NCBI RefSeq assembly: GCF_037137075.1
Contig: NZ_JBBBNV010000031.1
Span: forward strand, 1-47,593
Length of the DNA: 47,593 bases
Origin: JBBBNV01 sp037137075
GTDB lineage: Bacteria; Bacillota; Bacilli; Paenibacillales; NBRC-103111
Direction: 5' to 3'
Part shown: positions 7,904 through 16,036 of the stretch, in pieces
How positions within the stretch are numbered: position 1 is the first letter of the stretch
Layout of the letters: each line of letters opens with the position of its first letter
Notes under the pieces: generated by a model
Seen by the model: only the letters and a program-made list of their open reading frames with translations
Database searches by the model: none
What the model was told of the DNA's origin: nothing
Position numbers and translations under genes: made by a program

Positions 7904-8895
7904 ACTGATTTACGCTGAATAATCTCGTGAGGCAAAATCACCCGCGACATGTCGACCTTTTCTTTATTCATAAGCTTGGTCAATAGCCGCATCGAAACTG
8001 CGCCAATATCATACATCGGCTGGGCGACGGTGGTCAGCTGCGGACGCACCATGGAAGCCATACGAATATTGTCGATACTCATAATCGAGAAGTCATCCGG
8101 CACCTTCAGACCAGAATCCTGAATCGCATGGATTGCCCCAATCGCCATTTCGTCTGTGGCCGAGAATATTGCGGTCGGACGATCCGACAGCTCCAGAAAA
8201 TATTTCATCACTTCAATACCGGATTCATACCGGTAATTGCCGATCCGCACATACTCATCCCGAAGCGGAATACCCGCTTCCTCCAGCGCACGCTTATAGC
8301 CCTGGTACCGTAGATACCCGTTGGCTCTGTCTTGAAGCGTACCGCTAATCATCCCGATATCGCGGTGGCCCTGTTCAATCAGAAGCTTCACCGCATCGAA
8401 GGCCGCTGCTTCATGATCGATATCCACATACGGAATCGATTCGTCTTCCGTTGTTGTGTTACAAAGCACCACCGGCACAGAGGACGTGCGGAACGCCTGA
8501 ACGTGCTCTTCCGTAACAGCGCCGCCCAGGAACAGCAGCCCGTCGACCTGCTTCTCCAGAAGCGTATTGATGACGCGGATTTCCTTCTCTTTTTTCTTAT
8601 CAGCGTTGCTCAAAATGATATTATAATGGTACATGTTGGCAATGTCTTCAATGCCCCGTGCCACTTCCGAAAAAATAGAATTAGAAATATCGGGAATAAC
8701 CACACCGACAGTTGTCGTTTTCTTACTTGCCAATCCCCGGGCTACAGCATTTGGCCGATATCCCAAGCGCTCAATGGCCTCAAAAACCTTTTTGCGGGTT
8801 TGAGGCTTCACGTTCGGATTGTTGTTCACAACCCTGGAAACCGTCGCCATCGAAACTCCAGCTTCCCTAGCAACATCATAAATGGTTACGGTCAC
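7891..8895 (-). CDS. ccpA: Catabolite control protein A (LacI family)
   Basis: Global carbon regulator that binds cre sites together with HPr-Ser46-P. An N-terminal LacI helix-turn-helix (TIYDVAREAGVSMATVSR) is followed by the hinge RPNAVARGLASKKTTTVG, nearly identical to Bacillus CcpA. The periplasmic-binding-protein-like core ends with MVRPQLTTVAQPMYDIGAV. The GTG at 8893-8895 gives 334 aa, the Bacillus length, and sits 9 bases after GGAG. An in-frame ATG at 8899-8901 is too close to that site. The promoter has a degenerate cre-like sequence between its -35 and -10, consistent with autoregulation. Confidence 0.95.
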   Translation of the reverse strand: MTVTIYDVAREAGVSMATVSRVVNNNPNVKPQTRKKVFEAIERLGYRPNAVARGLASKKTTTVGVVIPDISNSIFSEVARGIEDIANMYHYNIILSNADKKKEKEIRVINTLLEKQVDGLLFLGGAVTEEHVQAFRTSSVPVVLCNTTTEDESIPYVDIDHEAAAFDAVKLLIEQGHRDIGMISGTLQDRANGYLRYQGYKRALEEAGIPLRDEYVRIGNYRYESGIEVMKYFLELSDRPTAIFSATDEMAIGAIHAIQDSGLKVPDDFSIMSIDNIRMASMVRPQLTTVAQPMYDIGAVSMRLLTKLMNKEKVDMSRVILPHEIIQRKSVAQR

Positions 8896-8963
8896 GTTCA
8901 TTCGCTCCAATATGTATAAATTTAATAGAACCTCACTATTTTCATAACGGTTTTCATAAAGTT

Positions 8964-8992
8964 ATCATACGACAAAATGAACGTTTTCGCAA
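8964..8992 (-). promoter_or_regulatory. ccpA promoter with embedded cre-like sequence
   Basis: On the minus strand TTGCGA (8987-8992) and TATGAT (8964-8969) are 17 bases apart. The spacer region contains CGAAAACGTTCATT (8976-8989), a cre-like 14-mer with three mismatches from the consensus, so the operator call is weak while the promoter call is good. Confidence 0.65.
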
Positions 8993-9003
8993 ATACACGA
9001 GCG

Positions 9004-9034
9004 GAAAAAAAGCTTACATCCTGCCGATTAAGCT
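9004..9034 (-). terminator. Terminator of the PTS operon
   Basis: AGCTTA at 9011-9016 pairs with TAAGCT at 9029-9034, and the minus strand continues into seven T (9004-9010). It lies just upstream of the ccpA promoter and separates the two transcription units. Confidence 0.7.
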
Positions 9035-9050
9035 CCGTTTTGGGCATCTG

Positions 9051-9191
9051 TTAGCGATCGATCGCCGTTCGCAAATAGCGGGGTATGCCAAGCGTCCTTC
9101 CATTCCGTACTGGCAGAGCCTCCGGAGATTGAGGCCTACTCTCCCAGGCTTGCTGCAGCAATGTGAATATATGGGCGGACTCCTGTTTCAT
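9051..9191 (-). CDS. Possible 46-aa hypothetical protein
   Basis: An ATG at 9189-9191 opens 46 codons ending in TAA at 9051-9053. It begins 20 bases after the YgiT-type gene stop and ends shortly before a terminator, so it fills the space a last operon gene would occupy. The product (MKQESAHIFTLLQQAW...YLRTAIDR) has an amphipathic N-terminal helix. The ribosome site is poor: GGGGGT abuts the ATG and an AGG lies 9 bases away. I do not recognise it, and chance occurrence is possible. Confidence 0.4.
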   Translation of the reverse strand: MKQESAHIFTLLQQAWESRPQSPEALPVRNGRTLGIPRYLRTAIDR

Positions 9192-9211
9192 ACCCCCATG
9201 CCTGGCACTCA

Positions 9212-9634
9212 TTAATTGTGAAAATCGTACGCTGTGCTCATATGCTCGGTGATTTGCGCCAGCCGGTGGCGGGTGTCATCGATCCATTCCACATCGCCCA
9301 GCGACTGACAAAGCAGCAGCATGTCCAGCAGCTCGTTAATACGATCCTGAATAATGACTTCAATCGGCATATCGATATACCGCTTATCCGATGCTTTGCA
9401 CATCAGGAAAGAAAGCTCATTCGCCTCATTAAAGAACACCTGCTGCTTATCAGGCTTGTCCCCGAACGATTGAATCAACCGACTCAAGTCCGGCTTAACC
9501 GGTGGAAATACACTGGAACGGTTACAGGACGGACAAGTAAAAATCGGTACATTCTCTATCTCCACCCGGCTTTGAAAAATGACGGTGCGCAATTTCAGCG
9601 CCATTTTCTCGCCACATTTGCAATCTTTCTCCAA
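9212..9634 (-). CDS. YgiT-type zinc-finger protein
   Basis: A 140-aa protein beginning with a two-CxxC zinc-finger arrangement: CKCGEK near residue 5 and CPSC about 30 residues later, as in YgiT/MqsA N-domains and YokU-like proteins. A helical C-terminal half of no recognised fold follows. The likely start is TTG 9632-9634, 9 bases after AAGGAG. A GTG at 9650-9652 is possible, and an ATG further upstream would overlap the preceding VanZ gene. It is in the same transcription unit as VanZ and PfpI. It could be a small DNA-binding regulator, but no partner toxin is visible. Confidence 0.7.
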   Translation of the reverse strand: MEKDCKCGEKMALKLRTVIFQSRVEIENVPIFTCPSCNRSSVFPPVKPDLSRLIQSFGDKPDKQQVFFNEANELSFLMCKASDKRYIDMPIEVIIQDRINELLDMLLLCQSLGDVEWIDDTRHRLAQITEHMSTAYDFHN

Positions 9635-9728
9635 CCAAACCCACTCCTTCACTCGCGCAAGACATTCCTTTTCGAGGGTATATATTCGACCCCTCCCGTT
9701 GAATATCCTGCCGAAAAAAGGTGGTATT

Positions 9729-10214
9729 TTATGTCTGGCGCGAGAAAATGCGACACATTTTGACATAAACCCGATCTACAGCCGGTATGCTCAGCAGCAG
9801 CATGGCAAGGGCTGCCCCGATGGTGTCATTCCTCAGGTCAAGCCAGTCCGCCATCCGGCCGGGAACCCACAGCTGATGAATTTCATCCGTTCCCCCGTAA
9901 ACTGCACAAAGCGCCACCGAAAGCAGCTTCGCCCGCCAGCTACGGCTTCCTAACGCAAAATAGAAGCAGATGGAAAGGATAAAATAAGTGACATAATGCC
10001 CCCAGTTAAACCCCTCCATAGCAGGAAACCAGCGCTGAAAAAAAGGCAGCATCGTATCAAGCTGCTCGCCGCTTTGTGCAGAGGCCGCAAAAATAAGCGC
10101 CATCATGATTACAGCGGGTATCCACCGGATAAAACGCCATGAAGATGACTTGCTTCTACCTTTGGGACGTCCCCCGTTATTGTTCAGCCTGTTATCCGGC
10201 TGCATCGCTGTCAT
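9729..10214 (-). CDS. VanZ-like membrane protein
   Basis: A 161-aa integral membrane protein with four hydrophobic segments. The VanZ-family signature is visible as WIPAVIMMALIFAASAQSG and the late block YGGTDEIHQLWVPGR-ADWLDLRNDTIGA. Family members include VanZ (low-level teicoplanin resistance), but most chromosomal copies have no known role. ATG 10212-10214 overlaps the upstream stop as TGATG, so translation is probably coupled. GTG 10215-10217 is an alternative. Confidence 0.85.
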   Translation of the reverse strand: MTAMQPDNRLNNNGGRPKGRSKSSSWRFIRWIPAVIMMALIFAASAQSGEQLDTMLPFFQRWFPAMEGFNWGHYVTYFILSICFYFALGSRSWRAKLLSVALCAVYGGTDEIHQLWVPGRMADWLDLRNDTIGAALAMLLLSIPAVDRVYVKMCRIFSRQT

Positions 10215-10738
10215 CACCGTTCAGCCAGCACACGAATAAACTCCCGCATCATAGCAGGCAAATCCGGGGGTCTGCGTCCCGATACAATGTGTCGGTCAAC
10301 AACCGCTTCTTCATCCACCCAGATAGCACCCGCATTTTCCAAGTCATCCTTGATGCCCGGTGTCGAAGTCATGGTATAGCCTTGGCATATCTTGGCAGAT
10401 GCAAGCACCCAGCCCGCATGACAAATATGAGCAATCGGCTTCTCCGCTTCGTGAAATTCGCGGGTCAGTCGCAGGACCGAAGCATAGCGGCGCAGCTTGT
10501 CCGGCGCCCATCCGCCGGGAACGTACAGGCCGTCGTAATCCGCAGACGATACGTGATCAAGCGCTACTTCGGCTTTTAACGGAACACCATACTTACCGAT
10601 GTACACATGCCCTGCTACCGGACCGGCCACATCTACAACGGCACCGGCTTCACGAAGCCGCAGCACCGGGTACCACATTTCCAAATCTTCAAATTCTTCT
10701 TCTACAAAAGCGAGAATTTTTTTGTTTTTCAATTCCAT
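10214..10738 (-). CDS. DJ-1/PfpI family protein
   Basis: A 174-aa protein of the class I glutamine amidotransferase-like fold. The nucleophile elbow AHICHAGW places the conserved Cys at residue 106 followed by His107, and the N-terminal acidic block VEEEFEDLE holds the usual Glu. Close relatives are annotated as PfpI/YhbO, variously called protease, deglycase or general stress protein; which activity applies here cannot be read from sequence. GGAGGAG precedes the ATG. It lies 44 bp downstream of ptsI on the same strand. Confidence 0.88.
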   Translation of the reverse strand: MELKNKKILAFVEEEFEDLEMWYPVLRLREAGAVVDVAGPVAGHVYIGKYGVPLKAEVALDHVSSADYDGLYVPGGWAPDKLRRYASVLRLTREFHEAEKPIAHICHAGWVLASAKICQGYTMTSTPGIKDDLENAGAIWVDEEAVVDRHIVSGRRPPDLPAMMREFIRVLAER

Positions 10739-10782
10739 GTGCGTTTCTCCTCCATTGGTCTAGTTTGCTGTGCTTGCATCGT

Positions 10783-12492
10783 TTATTGTGCTTGCAGCAC
10801 CAGTTTAATTTCCTCGCTGGTTGCACAAGTCAATATTTGCTCCACAAGCGCCCGGCTCTCCGCCTCACTGCTTGCAAGGAGCCGGCTCTTCACCTGAAGC
10901 AAAGACTGGGCGGACATGCTGAGAACGCGGACGCCCAGTCCTAGCCACAGAGGCAGGGTTTGGGCATCCCCGGCCATCTCGCCGCAGACAGAAACCGGGA
11001 TTCCCCGGGTGCGGGCCGCATCGATTGTTTGCTTTAACAAACGGATAATAGCTGGATGATAGGGGTCATACAGATGCGCAATTTTCTCGTTCATGCGGTC
11101 TACAGCTAGCACGTACTGCACCAGGTCATTTGTACCGATACTAAAAAACTGCACTTCCCGGGCCAGCAAGTCAGCAATAGCTACTGCGGCTGGCACCTCA
11201 ATCATAATGCCCACTTCCACATCCGGCTTAAACGGCTTTTCTTCCGAAAGCAGCTCCCGTTTAGCCTGCTCCAGCACCTCATTGGCTTTTCGAACCTCTT
11301 CTACGGAGGAAATCATTGGATACATGATTTTGACATTTCCGTACATGCTGGCCCGCAGAATAGCCTTCAGCTGCGTTTTGAACAAATCCCGCCGATCCAG
11401 CAGAATGCGGACCGCCCGGTAGCCCAGACAAGGATTATCCTCTTCCGGCAAAGCCAGATAATCCAGCTGCTTGTCTCCGCCAATATCAAGCGTGCGGATG
11501 ACAATCGGCTGCCCGCCGTTTTTTTGGGCGACCTCCCGGTACACCTCGAATTGCTCTTCTTCCTTCGGCAGCGTGTCCCGATCCATATACAAAAATTCGG
11601 TACGGAACAGCCCCACGCCCGTCGCCCCGTTCTTAAGGGCCATTTCCAGCTCCTTGATCGAGCTGATATTAGCAGCCAGCACCATCTCCGTTCCGTCCAT
11701 CGTCTGCGCGGGCTCGTGGACAATGCGCTGCAGGCTTTCCCGGTGACGCTGCCACTCCTCCTTGCGCTGAACATAAAGCTCAATAACCATCGGGTTCGGA
11801 TTAATATACATCAGCCCTTCATCCCCATCCAGCACGACGAGGTCCCCATTTTGTATCGGCAAATCCATGCCCTGATCCGGTCCGATGACCAGCGGGATGC
11901 CCATTGCGCGGGCCATTATCGCCGTATGGGAGGTTCTTCCCCCAACCATCGTCACAATCCCCAGCACGCGTGACGGGTCCAGGTGGGCCAGCTGAGACGG
12001 AGACAGCTCCTGCGCCACTAAAATATAAGGATGATCCTGCGGCGGCAAATTATCCTCGTACATTCCGAGCAGGTGCTTGAGGAGCCGGTTGCCGACATCC
12101 TTGATATCGAGCGCCCGTTCCTTCATGTATTCGTCATCCAGCAGCTCGAACATGCTTACGAATTTGTCCACAACCTCTTTTACAGCTACCTCGGCAGCTT
12201 TGTACTGCCGCTGAATAAGCCCCTGCACCTCATTCATGAATATCGGATCTTCCAATATGGCCAGATGGGCGTCAAAGATGTTCGTTTCTTCTTTGCCCAG
12301 CACATCCGACAGCTCCTGCTTCATCGTGACAATCTCATCCTTGGATGTTCTGATGCCCTCATAAAACCGTTCAAATTCCAGAGCCAGATCCTGTACATCA
12401 ACCATCGTTTCGGGGAAATCCCACTCGAAGGAAGGAAGGATGAACGCTTTGCCTATGGCTATGCCGGAAGAAGCGCCTGTTCCCTTATGCAC
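10783..12492 (-). CDS. ptsI: PTS Enzyme I (PEP-protein phosphotransferase)
   Basis: Transfers phosphate from PEP to HPr, the first step of all PTS sugar uptake. The 569-aa length is standard. The phosphorylated histidine is His189 in GGRTSHTAIMARAMG. The C-terminal PEP-binding barrel has the LFRTEFLYMDRD and VCGEMAGD motifs, the latter with the active-site Cys. The GTG start at 12490-12492 lies 8 bases after GGAGG and overlaps the end of the upstream EIICBA gene by 8 bases. Unusually, no ptsH (HPr) gene adjoins it. This could be the sole EI or an operon-specific copy. Confidence 0.94.
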   Translation of the reverse strand: MHKGTGASSGIAIGKAFILPSFEWDFPETMVDVQDLALEFERFYEGIRTSKDEIVTMKQELSDVLGKEETNIFDAHLAILEDPIFMNEVQGLIQRQYKAAEVAVKEVVDKFVSMFELLDDEYMKERALDIKDVGNRLLKHLLGMYEDNLPPQDHPYILVAQELSPSQLAHLDPSRVLGIVTMVGGRTSHTAIMARAMGIPLVIGPDQGMDLPIQNGDLVVLDGDEGLMYINPNPMVIELYVQRKEEWQRHRESLQRIVHEPAQTMDGTEMVLAANISSIKELEMALKNGATGVGLFRTEFLYMDRDTLPKEEEQFEVYREVAQKNGGQPIVIRTLDIGGDKQLDYLALPEEDNPCLGYRAVRILLDRRDLFKTQLKAILRASMYGNVKIMYPMISSVEEVRKANEVLEQAKRELLSEEKPFKPDVEVGIMIEVPAAVAIADLLAREVQFFSIGTNDLVQYVLAVDRMNEKIAHLYDPYHPAIIRLLKQTIDAARTRGIPVSVCGEMAGDAQTLPLWLGLGVRVLSMSAQSLLQVKSRLLASSEAESRALVEQILTCATSEEIKLVLQAQ

Positions 12493-14392
12493 CTGTTGTT
12501 CCTCCCCCCAGATTGTTATCCTTTGTTAATTCCTTGAGCACGACGGACATGACCGATTTTTGCCCTTTTTTGACATGGTTAAACGGCGCGAAGCTCCATG
12601 ACCTCACCCGTTCCGAGTTGGTAATGACCATCGGTGTCGCCAAGGATTTGGCGTGCTGCTTGATTTTGGCATGGTTAAACCGGATTAACAGCTGTCCCGG
12701 CTCGACGACATCTCCAACCTGAACCGCGGCATGAAACCACTTGCCCGGCAAGTCAGAAGTATTGATGCCGATATGGAGCAGCACTTCAAGCCCTTCCTCG
12801 GTTTGCAGTCCAATCGCATGCATCGCCGGATGCAAATGGACAATCGTTCCGGCCACCGGAGACAGCAATTCACCGCGTTCCGGCAAAAAGGCAACCCCGC
12901 CGCCGACGATTTTCCCTGCGAAGATCGGGTCCGGCACTTCCGCAAGCGGAATCATGCGTCCCTGCATCGGCGACTGGAACAGCACCTGAACGACGTCCTT
13001 ACGCAGGACGTTAATCATTTCCTCGCGAATCAGCTCCGAGAAGGTGCCGAAGACAACCTGAACGTTGCCACCGCCAAGCCGTATCGTTCCTGCTGCGCCG
13101 AGCCCCTTCAGCGCATTAATGTCCATCATGCGGTCGTTGGCCAGCGTCAAACGCAGCCGGGTAATGCAGGCCTCGATCTTGACGATATTCTGCTTTCCGC
13201 CCAGCGCCTGCACAATTAACGGGGCACGGTAAGGAATATCATCGGCGAACTCCTCCAGCTGCGAGCCTTCCTCCCTGCCCGGCGTCGGAATCTGAAACCG
13301 CCGGATAGCCCAGCGGAACAAAACATAATACACCGCCCCGTAGGCCAGACCAATCGGCAGAAGCAATAACGCATTATTCGACAGATGATAGTTGATTAAG
13401 TAATCAATAGCCCCGGCCGAATAAGCGAACCCATGGTGGATATCCAGCTCGTACGCAATCCACATCGCTGCGCCGGACAAAAAGGCATGAATAACAAATA
13501 AGTAAGGGGCTGCAAACAAAAAGGCAAACTCAATCGGCTCCGATACCCCTGTCAAAATAGACGCAAGCGCGGCACTAAAAAAAGTAATGCGGATTTTGGG
13601 CTTTAAATCCTCACGCGCCTCCTGCACGATAGCCAGCGCAATTGCCGGTAGAGCGAACATCATAATCGGATAAAGCCCGGCCATATACACCCCGGCTGTC
13701 GGATCCCCCGCGAAAAAGCGCGGTAAATCCCCGAATACAATCCCCTCGTCTCCCCCTCGCTCATAGGAGCCGAGCTGAAACCAGAAGAAATTGTTCAGGA
13801 TATGGTGCAGGCCCGAAGGAACGAGCAGACGGTACAGCACGCCATAAATAAACGTCCCGAACCCGCCTGTTCCGAGCAGAAACTGACCGAAATATTCCAA
13901 GCCCTTCTGCAATGTCGGTCCAATCATGATGAACAGCATGGACAAGGCCAAGGTGACCAGCGCTGTAAACAGCGGTACAAAACGCGGCCCGCCAAAAAAT
14001 TGAATGTACTCGGGCAGCCGGATGTTTTTGAAGCGATTATACGATAGCGCGGCGACCAGCCCGATCATAATACCGCCGGATACCCCTAATTCAAAGCCGC
14101 TGCCCAAAAAACTGCGGGTGAGCGACGTAAAGATATAGTAGCCGACTAAGGCAGCCATGGCAGCGATACTCGCGCTTTCAGTCAGACCTAGAGCTACGCC
14201 TATGGCAAATATGAAGGGCAGGTATGTAAAAATCGCTTGACCGGCAAGGATTAAAATTTCACCCATTCGCGGCAAGCCGATCTGATCCCAAGGCAAATCA
14301 CCAATCCGCAGCAAAATAGCCGCGACCGGCAATGTGATAGTCGGAAGCATTAACGAGCGCCCAAATTGCTGTAAATTGCCCATCAAATTCAA
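12485..14392 (-). CDS. PTS EIICBA permease, glucose/N-acetylglucosamine class
   Basis: A 635-aa membrane transporter that takes up and phosphorylates a hexose. The IIC domain (about 1-360) has multiple membrane segments and the substrate-loop motif TGVSEPIEFAFLFAAP. The IIB domain carries its phospho-Cys409 in IEACITRLRL. The IIA domain has His525 and phospho-His540 (LLHIGINT). The HHGFAYSAGAIDY block resembles NagE-type more than PtsG-type proteins, so GlcNAc is as likely as glucose. The start is TTG 14390-14392 after GGAG. The downstream ptsI overlaps, implying coupled expression. Confidence 0.9.
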   Translation of the reverse strand: MNLMGNLQQFGRSLMLPTITLPVAAILLRIGDLPWDQIGLPRMGEILILAGQAIFTYLPFIFAIGVALGLTESASIAAMAALVGYYIFTSLTRSFLGSGFELGVSGGIMIGLVAALSYNRFKNIRLPEYIQFFGGPRFVPLFTALVTLALSMLFIMIGPTLQKGLEYFGQFLLGTGGFGTFIYGVLYRLLVPSGLHHILNNFFWFQLGSYERGGDEGIVFGDLPRFFAGDPTAGVYMAGLYPIMMFALPAIALAIVQEAREDLKPKIRITFFSAALASILTGVSEPIEFAFLFAAPYLFVIHAFLSGAAMWIAYELDIHHGFAYSAGAIDYLINYHLSNNALLLLPIGLAYGAVYYVLFRWAIRRFQIPTPGREEGSQLEEFADDIPYRAPLIVQALGGKQNIVKIEACITRLRLTLANDRMMDINALKGLGAAGTIRLGGGNVQVVFGTFSELIREEMINVLRKDVVQVLFQSPMQGRMIPLAEVPDPIFAGKIVGGGVAFLPERGELLSPVAGTIVHLHPAMHAIGLQTEEGLEVLLHIGINTSDLPGKWFHAAVQVGDVVEPGQLLIRFNHAKIKQHAKSLATPMVITNSERVRSWSFAPFNHVKKGQKSVMSVVLKELTKDNNLGGGTTGA

Positions 14393-14416
14393 AGCATCCT
14401 CTCCTTTCTATTTAAG

Positions 14417-14445
14417 ATGGTAAAGCCTGCAGCCCGGTTTGTCAA
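14417..14445 (-). promoter_or_regulatory. Promoter of the PTS operon
   Basis: On the minus strand a perfect TTGACA (14440-14445) sits 17 bases from TACCAT (14417-14422), directly after the upstream gene's terminator. The leader would be very short, leaving no room for a RAT/antiterminator element. Confidence 0.6.
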
Positions 14446-14499
14446 AAAAAACCTTGACCTTGAAGCCGGTGCTTACACCGCCCCAATCAGGTCAAGGTT
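14443..14499 (-). terminator. Terminator of the coat-like gene
   Basis: AACCTTGACCT at 14450-14460 pairs perfectly with AGGTCAAGGTT at 14489-14499, with an inner hairpin CCGGTG/CACCG. On the minus strand it is followed by eight T. Confidence 0.88.
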
Positions 14500-14519
14500 T
14501 CGACAATCATCGGCCTGGA

Positions 14520-15095
14520 TTAGAATCCCCGGTTCATCCCGCCCTGAAACTGGGAAGCATAACCGCCAGAGGCTTGGAATTGATTTTGATTATTTTCGCG
14601 CAGGTATTGATCATGGCCCTGAATGTTACCGCGGTAATTGGCCAGATGATAAGATTGCGCCGAAGCCTGCTGCCCATAGCCCATTGCATTTTGAATCGGC
14701 TGATAGGACGCCCCGGAGCTAAAGCCTGCATTCGTTTGCCCTGCGCCATAGGAGGACATCCCGTATTGCTGGCTTGGCATTTGGGAATCCGAACGCAAAT
14801 AGCTGTCATGGCCCTGGATGTTGCCACGATAATTTGCTGTGTGGTATGCGTTTGGATTTACAAACGATGGTTGGTTTAACGCGTTATAGGACAATTGGCC
14901 AGCCTGGCTGAACCCCGCTCCTGCTTGACCGGCGCCGAACTGCATCGGAGCGTGATTTTGCTGGTATTGATCGTAGTAGGATTGAACAAAGCCGGTTGGC
15001 TGATAACGCTGATTATTCACCACGCTGCCAGTCATAGAATACGACGGATTTTGAAACTGCTGTGTTTGCTGGAAGGGTTGAAATTGATTGTACAC
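14520..15095 (-). CDS. Q/N/Y/G-rich repeat protein, probably spore-coat associated
   Basis: A 191-aa low-complexity protein rich in Gln, Asn, Tyr, Ser and Gly, with no signal peptide or membrane segment. It contains a tandem duplication of about 65 residues: a GAGQ-AGFS block (54-62 and 117-125) followed by YHxANYRGNIQGHDxYLR (84-101 and 149-166). The conserved 18-residue core against a diverged Q-rich background suggests selection on the core. Composition resembles spore coat and crust proteins, which is the basis for the role; no family was recognised with certainty. GTG start after AAGGAGG. It has its own terminator and is separated from thiE by 262 bp. Confidence 0.65.
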   Translation of the reverse strand: MYNQFQPFQQTQQFQNPSYSMTGSVVNNQRYQPTGFVQSYYDQYQQNHAPMQFGAGQAGAGFSQAGQLSYNALNQPSFVNPNAYHTANYRGNIQGHDSYLRSDSQMPSQQYGMSSYGAGQTNAGFSSGASYQPIQNAMGYGQQASAQSYHLANYRGNIQGHDQYLRENNQNQFQASGGYASQFQGGMNRGF

Positions 15096-15341
15096 GGGAT
15101 TTCCTCCTTGGCGTTTTTCACAGTCTTCTTGGTGCTCAAGAAGCCTTTACTATTGTTGACTTTGACGGCCTCTTTTTATTTGTGCGAAAAACTGGAATAC
15201 CGCCAGGACGAATACTGTCGGCCGGCCGCCCTTGTACGCCACTGTAGCGAAATATTGCGCCGCAGGGAGCCGGGTGAAGCGCCCTCTACTGAATCCTTTG
15301 GCCTAATCCGTGTGTTTCATCCTTCACTCTGGCAAATGTAG
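15096..15341. other. Intergenic region upstream of the coat-like gene
   Basis: No convincing coding frame in about 250 bp. The coat-like gene's promoter should be here, but I could not find a vegetative -35/-10 pair reading toward it. This is compatible with control by a sporulation sigma factor. Confidence 0.4.
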
Positions 15342-15370
15342 AAAAAGCCCCTGCGTGTTAGCGCAGGAGC
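15342..15370 (-). terminator. Terminator overlapping the thiE stop codon
   Basis: CCTGCG at 15350-15355 pairs with CGCAGG at 15362-15367, and the minus strand runs into TTTTT (15342-15346). The thiE TAA (15358-15360) is in the loop. It ends the six-gene crcB-to-thiE unit. Confidence 0.8.
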
Positions 15371-16014
15371 ATCGTATGAACGATAGAACGAAGCTTGGAT
15401 GCCGCTTGTCCGGGATCGCCGGCTGCGGTAATCGCAGAGACCACTGCAACGCCATCCGCTCCCGCTGTAATGACCTCGCCCGCATTTCCAGCCGTAATAC
15501 CGCCAATACCGACCATAGGAAGTGAGGCTTGCTTTTGGCTCCATTCCAGAAGCCTCGTACCGATCGGAGCGCCGGCATCGCCCTTTGTCGCCGTGGCGTA
15601 TATCGGGCCGATACCCAAATAATCAGGGTTCTCCTGCAGAGCAATGTGCACCTCTTCTTCGGTACCGGCAGACATTCCGATAATGGCTTGCGGTCCAAGC
15701 AAGCTTCGGGCCTCTGAGGCGGGAATATCATCCTGCCCCACATGAACCCCATCGGCCTCCAGCAGCATCGCTACATCAATCCGATCATTCACAAGAAAAG
15801 GAACGTTATAGCTCCGGCACAGCTCACGGATTGCACGGCCTTCACGGAGAACCTGACGGAGCGGCGCGTGCTTCTCCCGAAGCTGCAGCATCGTAATTCC
15901 GCCCTCCAGCGCTTCCTTCGCTACTCCCAATGCTGTCTTGCCGTTTACACTTTGAAGCCCCATTACCAGGTATACGGCTAAAGCGCCGCGCAGCTGTGTT
16001 TGTTCGTTTGTCAT
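15358..16014 (-). CDS. thiE: Thiamine-phosphate synthase
   Basis: Joins HMP-pyrophosphate and the thiazole phosphate to make thiamine monophosphate. The 218-aa TIM barrel shows GGITMLQLREK, the pyrophosphate-site NDRIDVA, ADGVHVGQDD, the GPIYATATKGDAGAPIG loop and the phosphate-binding VGIGGI. ATG 16012-16014 follows a GGTGG-type site; GTG codons just upstream are alternatives. It is the last gene of the operon, with no other thiamine gene adjacent, so it is probably scattered from the main thi operon. Confidence 0.93.
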   Translation of the reverse strand: MTNEQTQLRGALAVYLVMGLQSVNGKTALGVAKEALEGGITMLQLREKHAPLRQVLREGRAIRELCRSYNVPFLVNDRIDVAMLLEADGVHVGQDDIPASEARSLLGPQAIIGMSAGTEEEVHIALQENPDYLGIGPIYATATKGDAGAPIGTRLLEWSQKQASLPMVGIGGITAGNAGEVITAGADGVAVVSAITAAGDPGQAASKLRSIVHTMLLR

Positions 16015-16036
16015 TGCTTCCACCACCGCTAGTTGA

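Noticed and set aside
14400..14500. RAT/antiterminator control of the PTS operon
   Set aside because: The hairpin precedes the likely promoter and fits a plain terminator of the coat-like gene.
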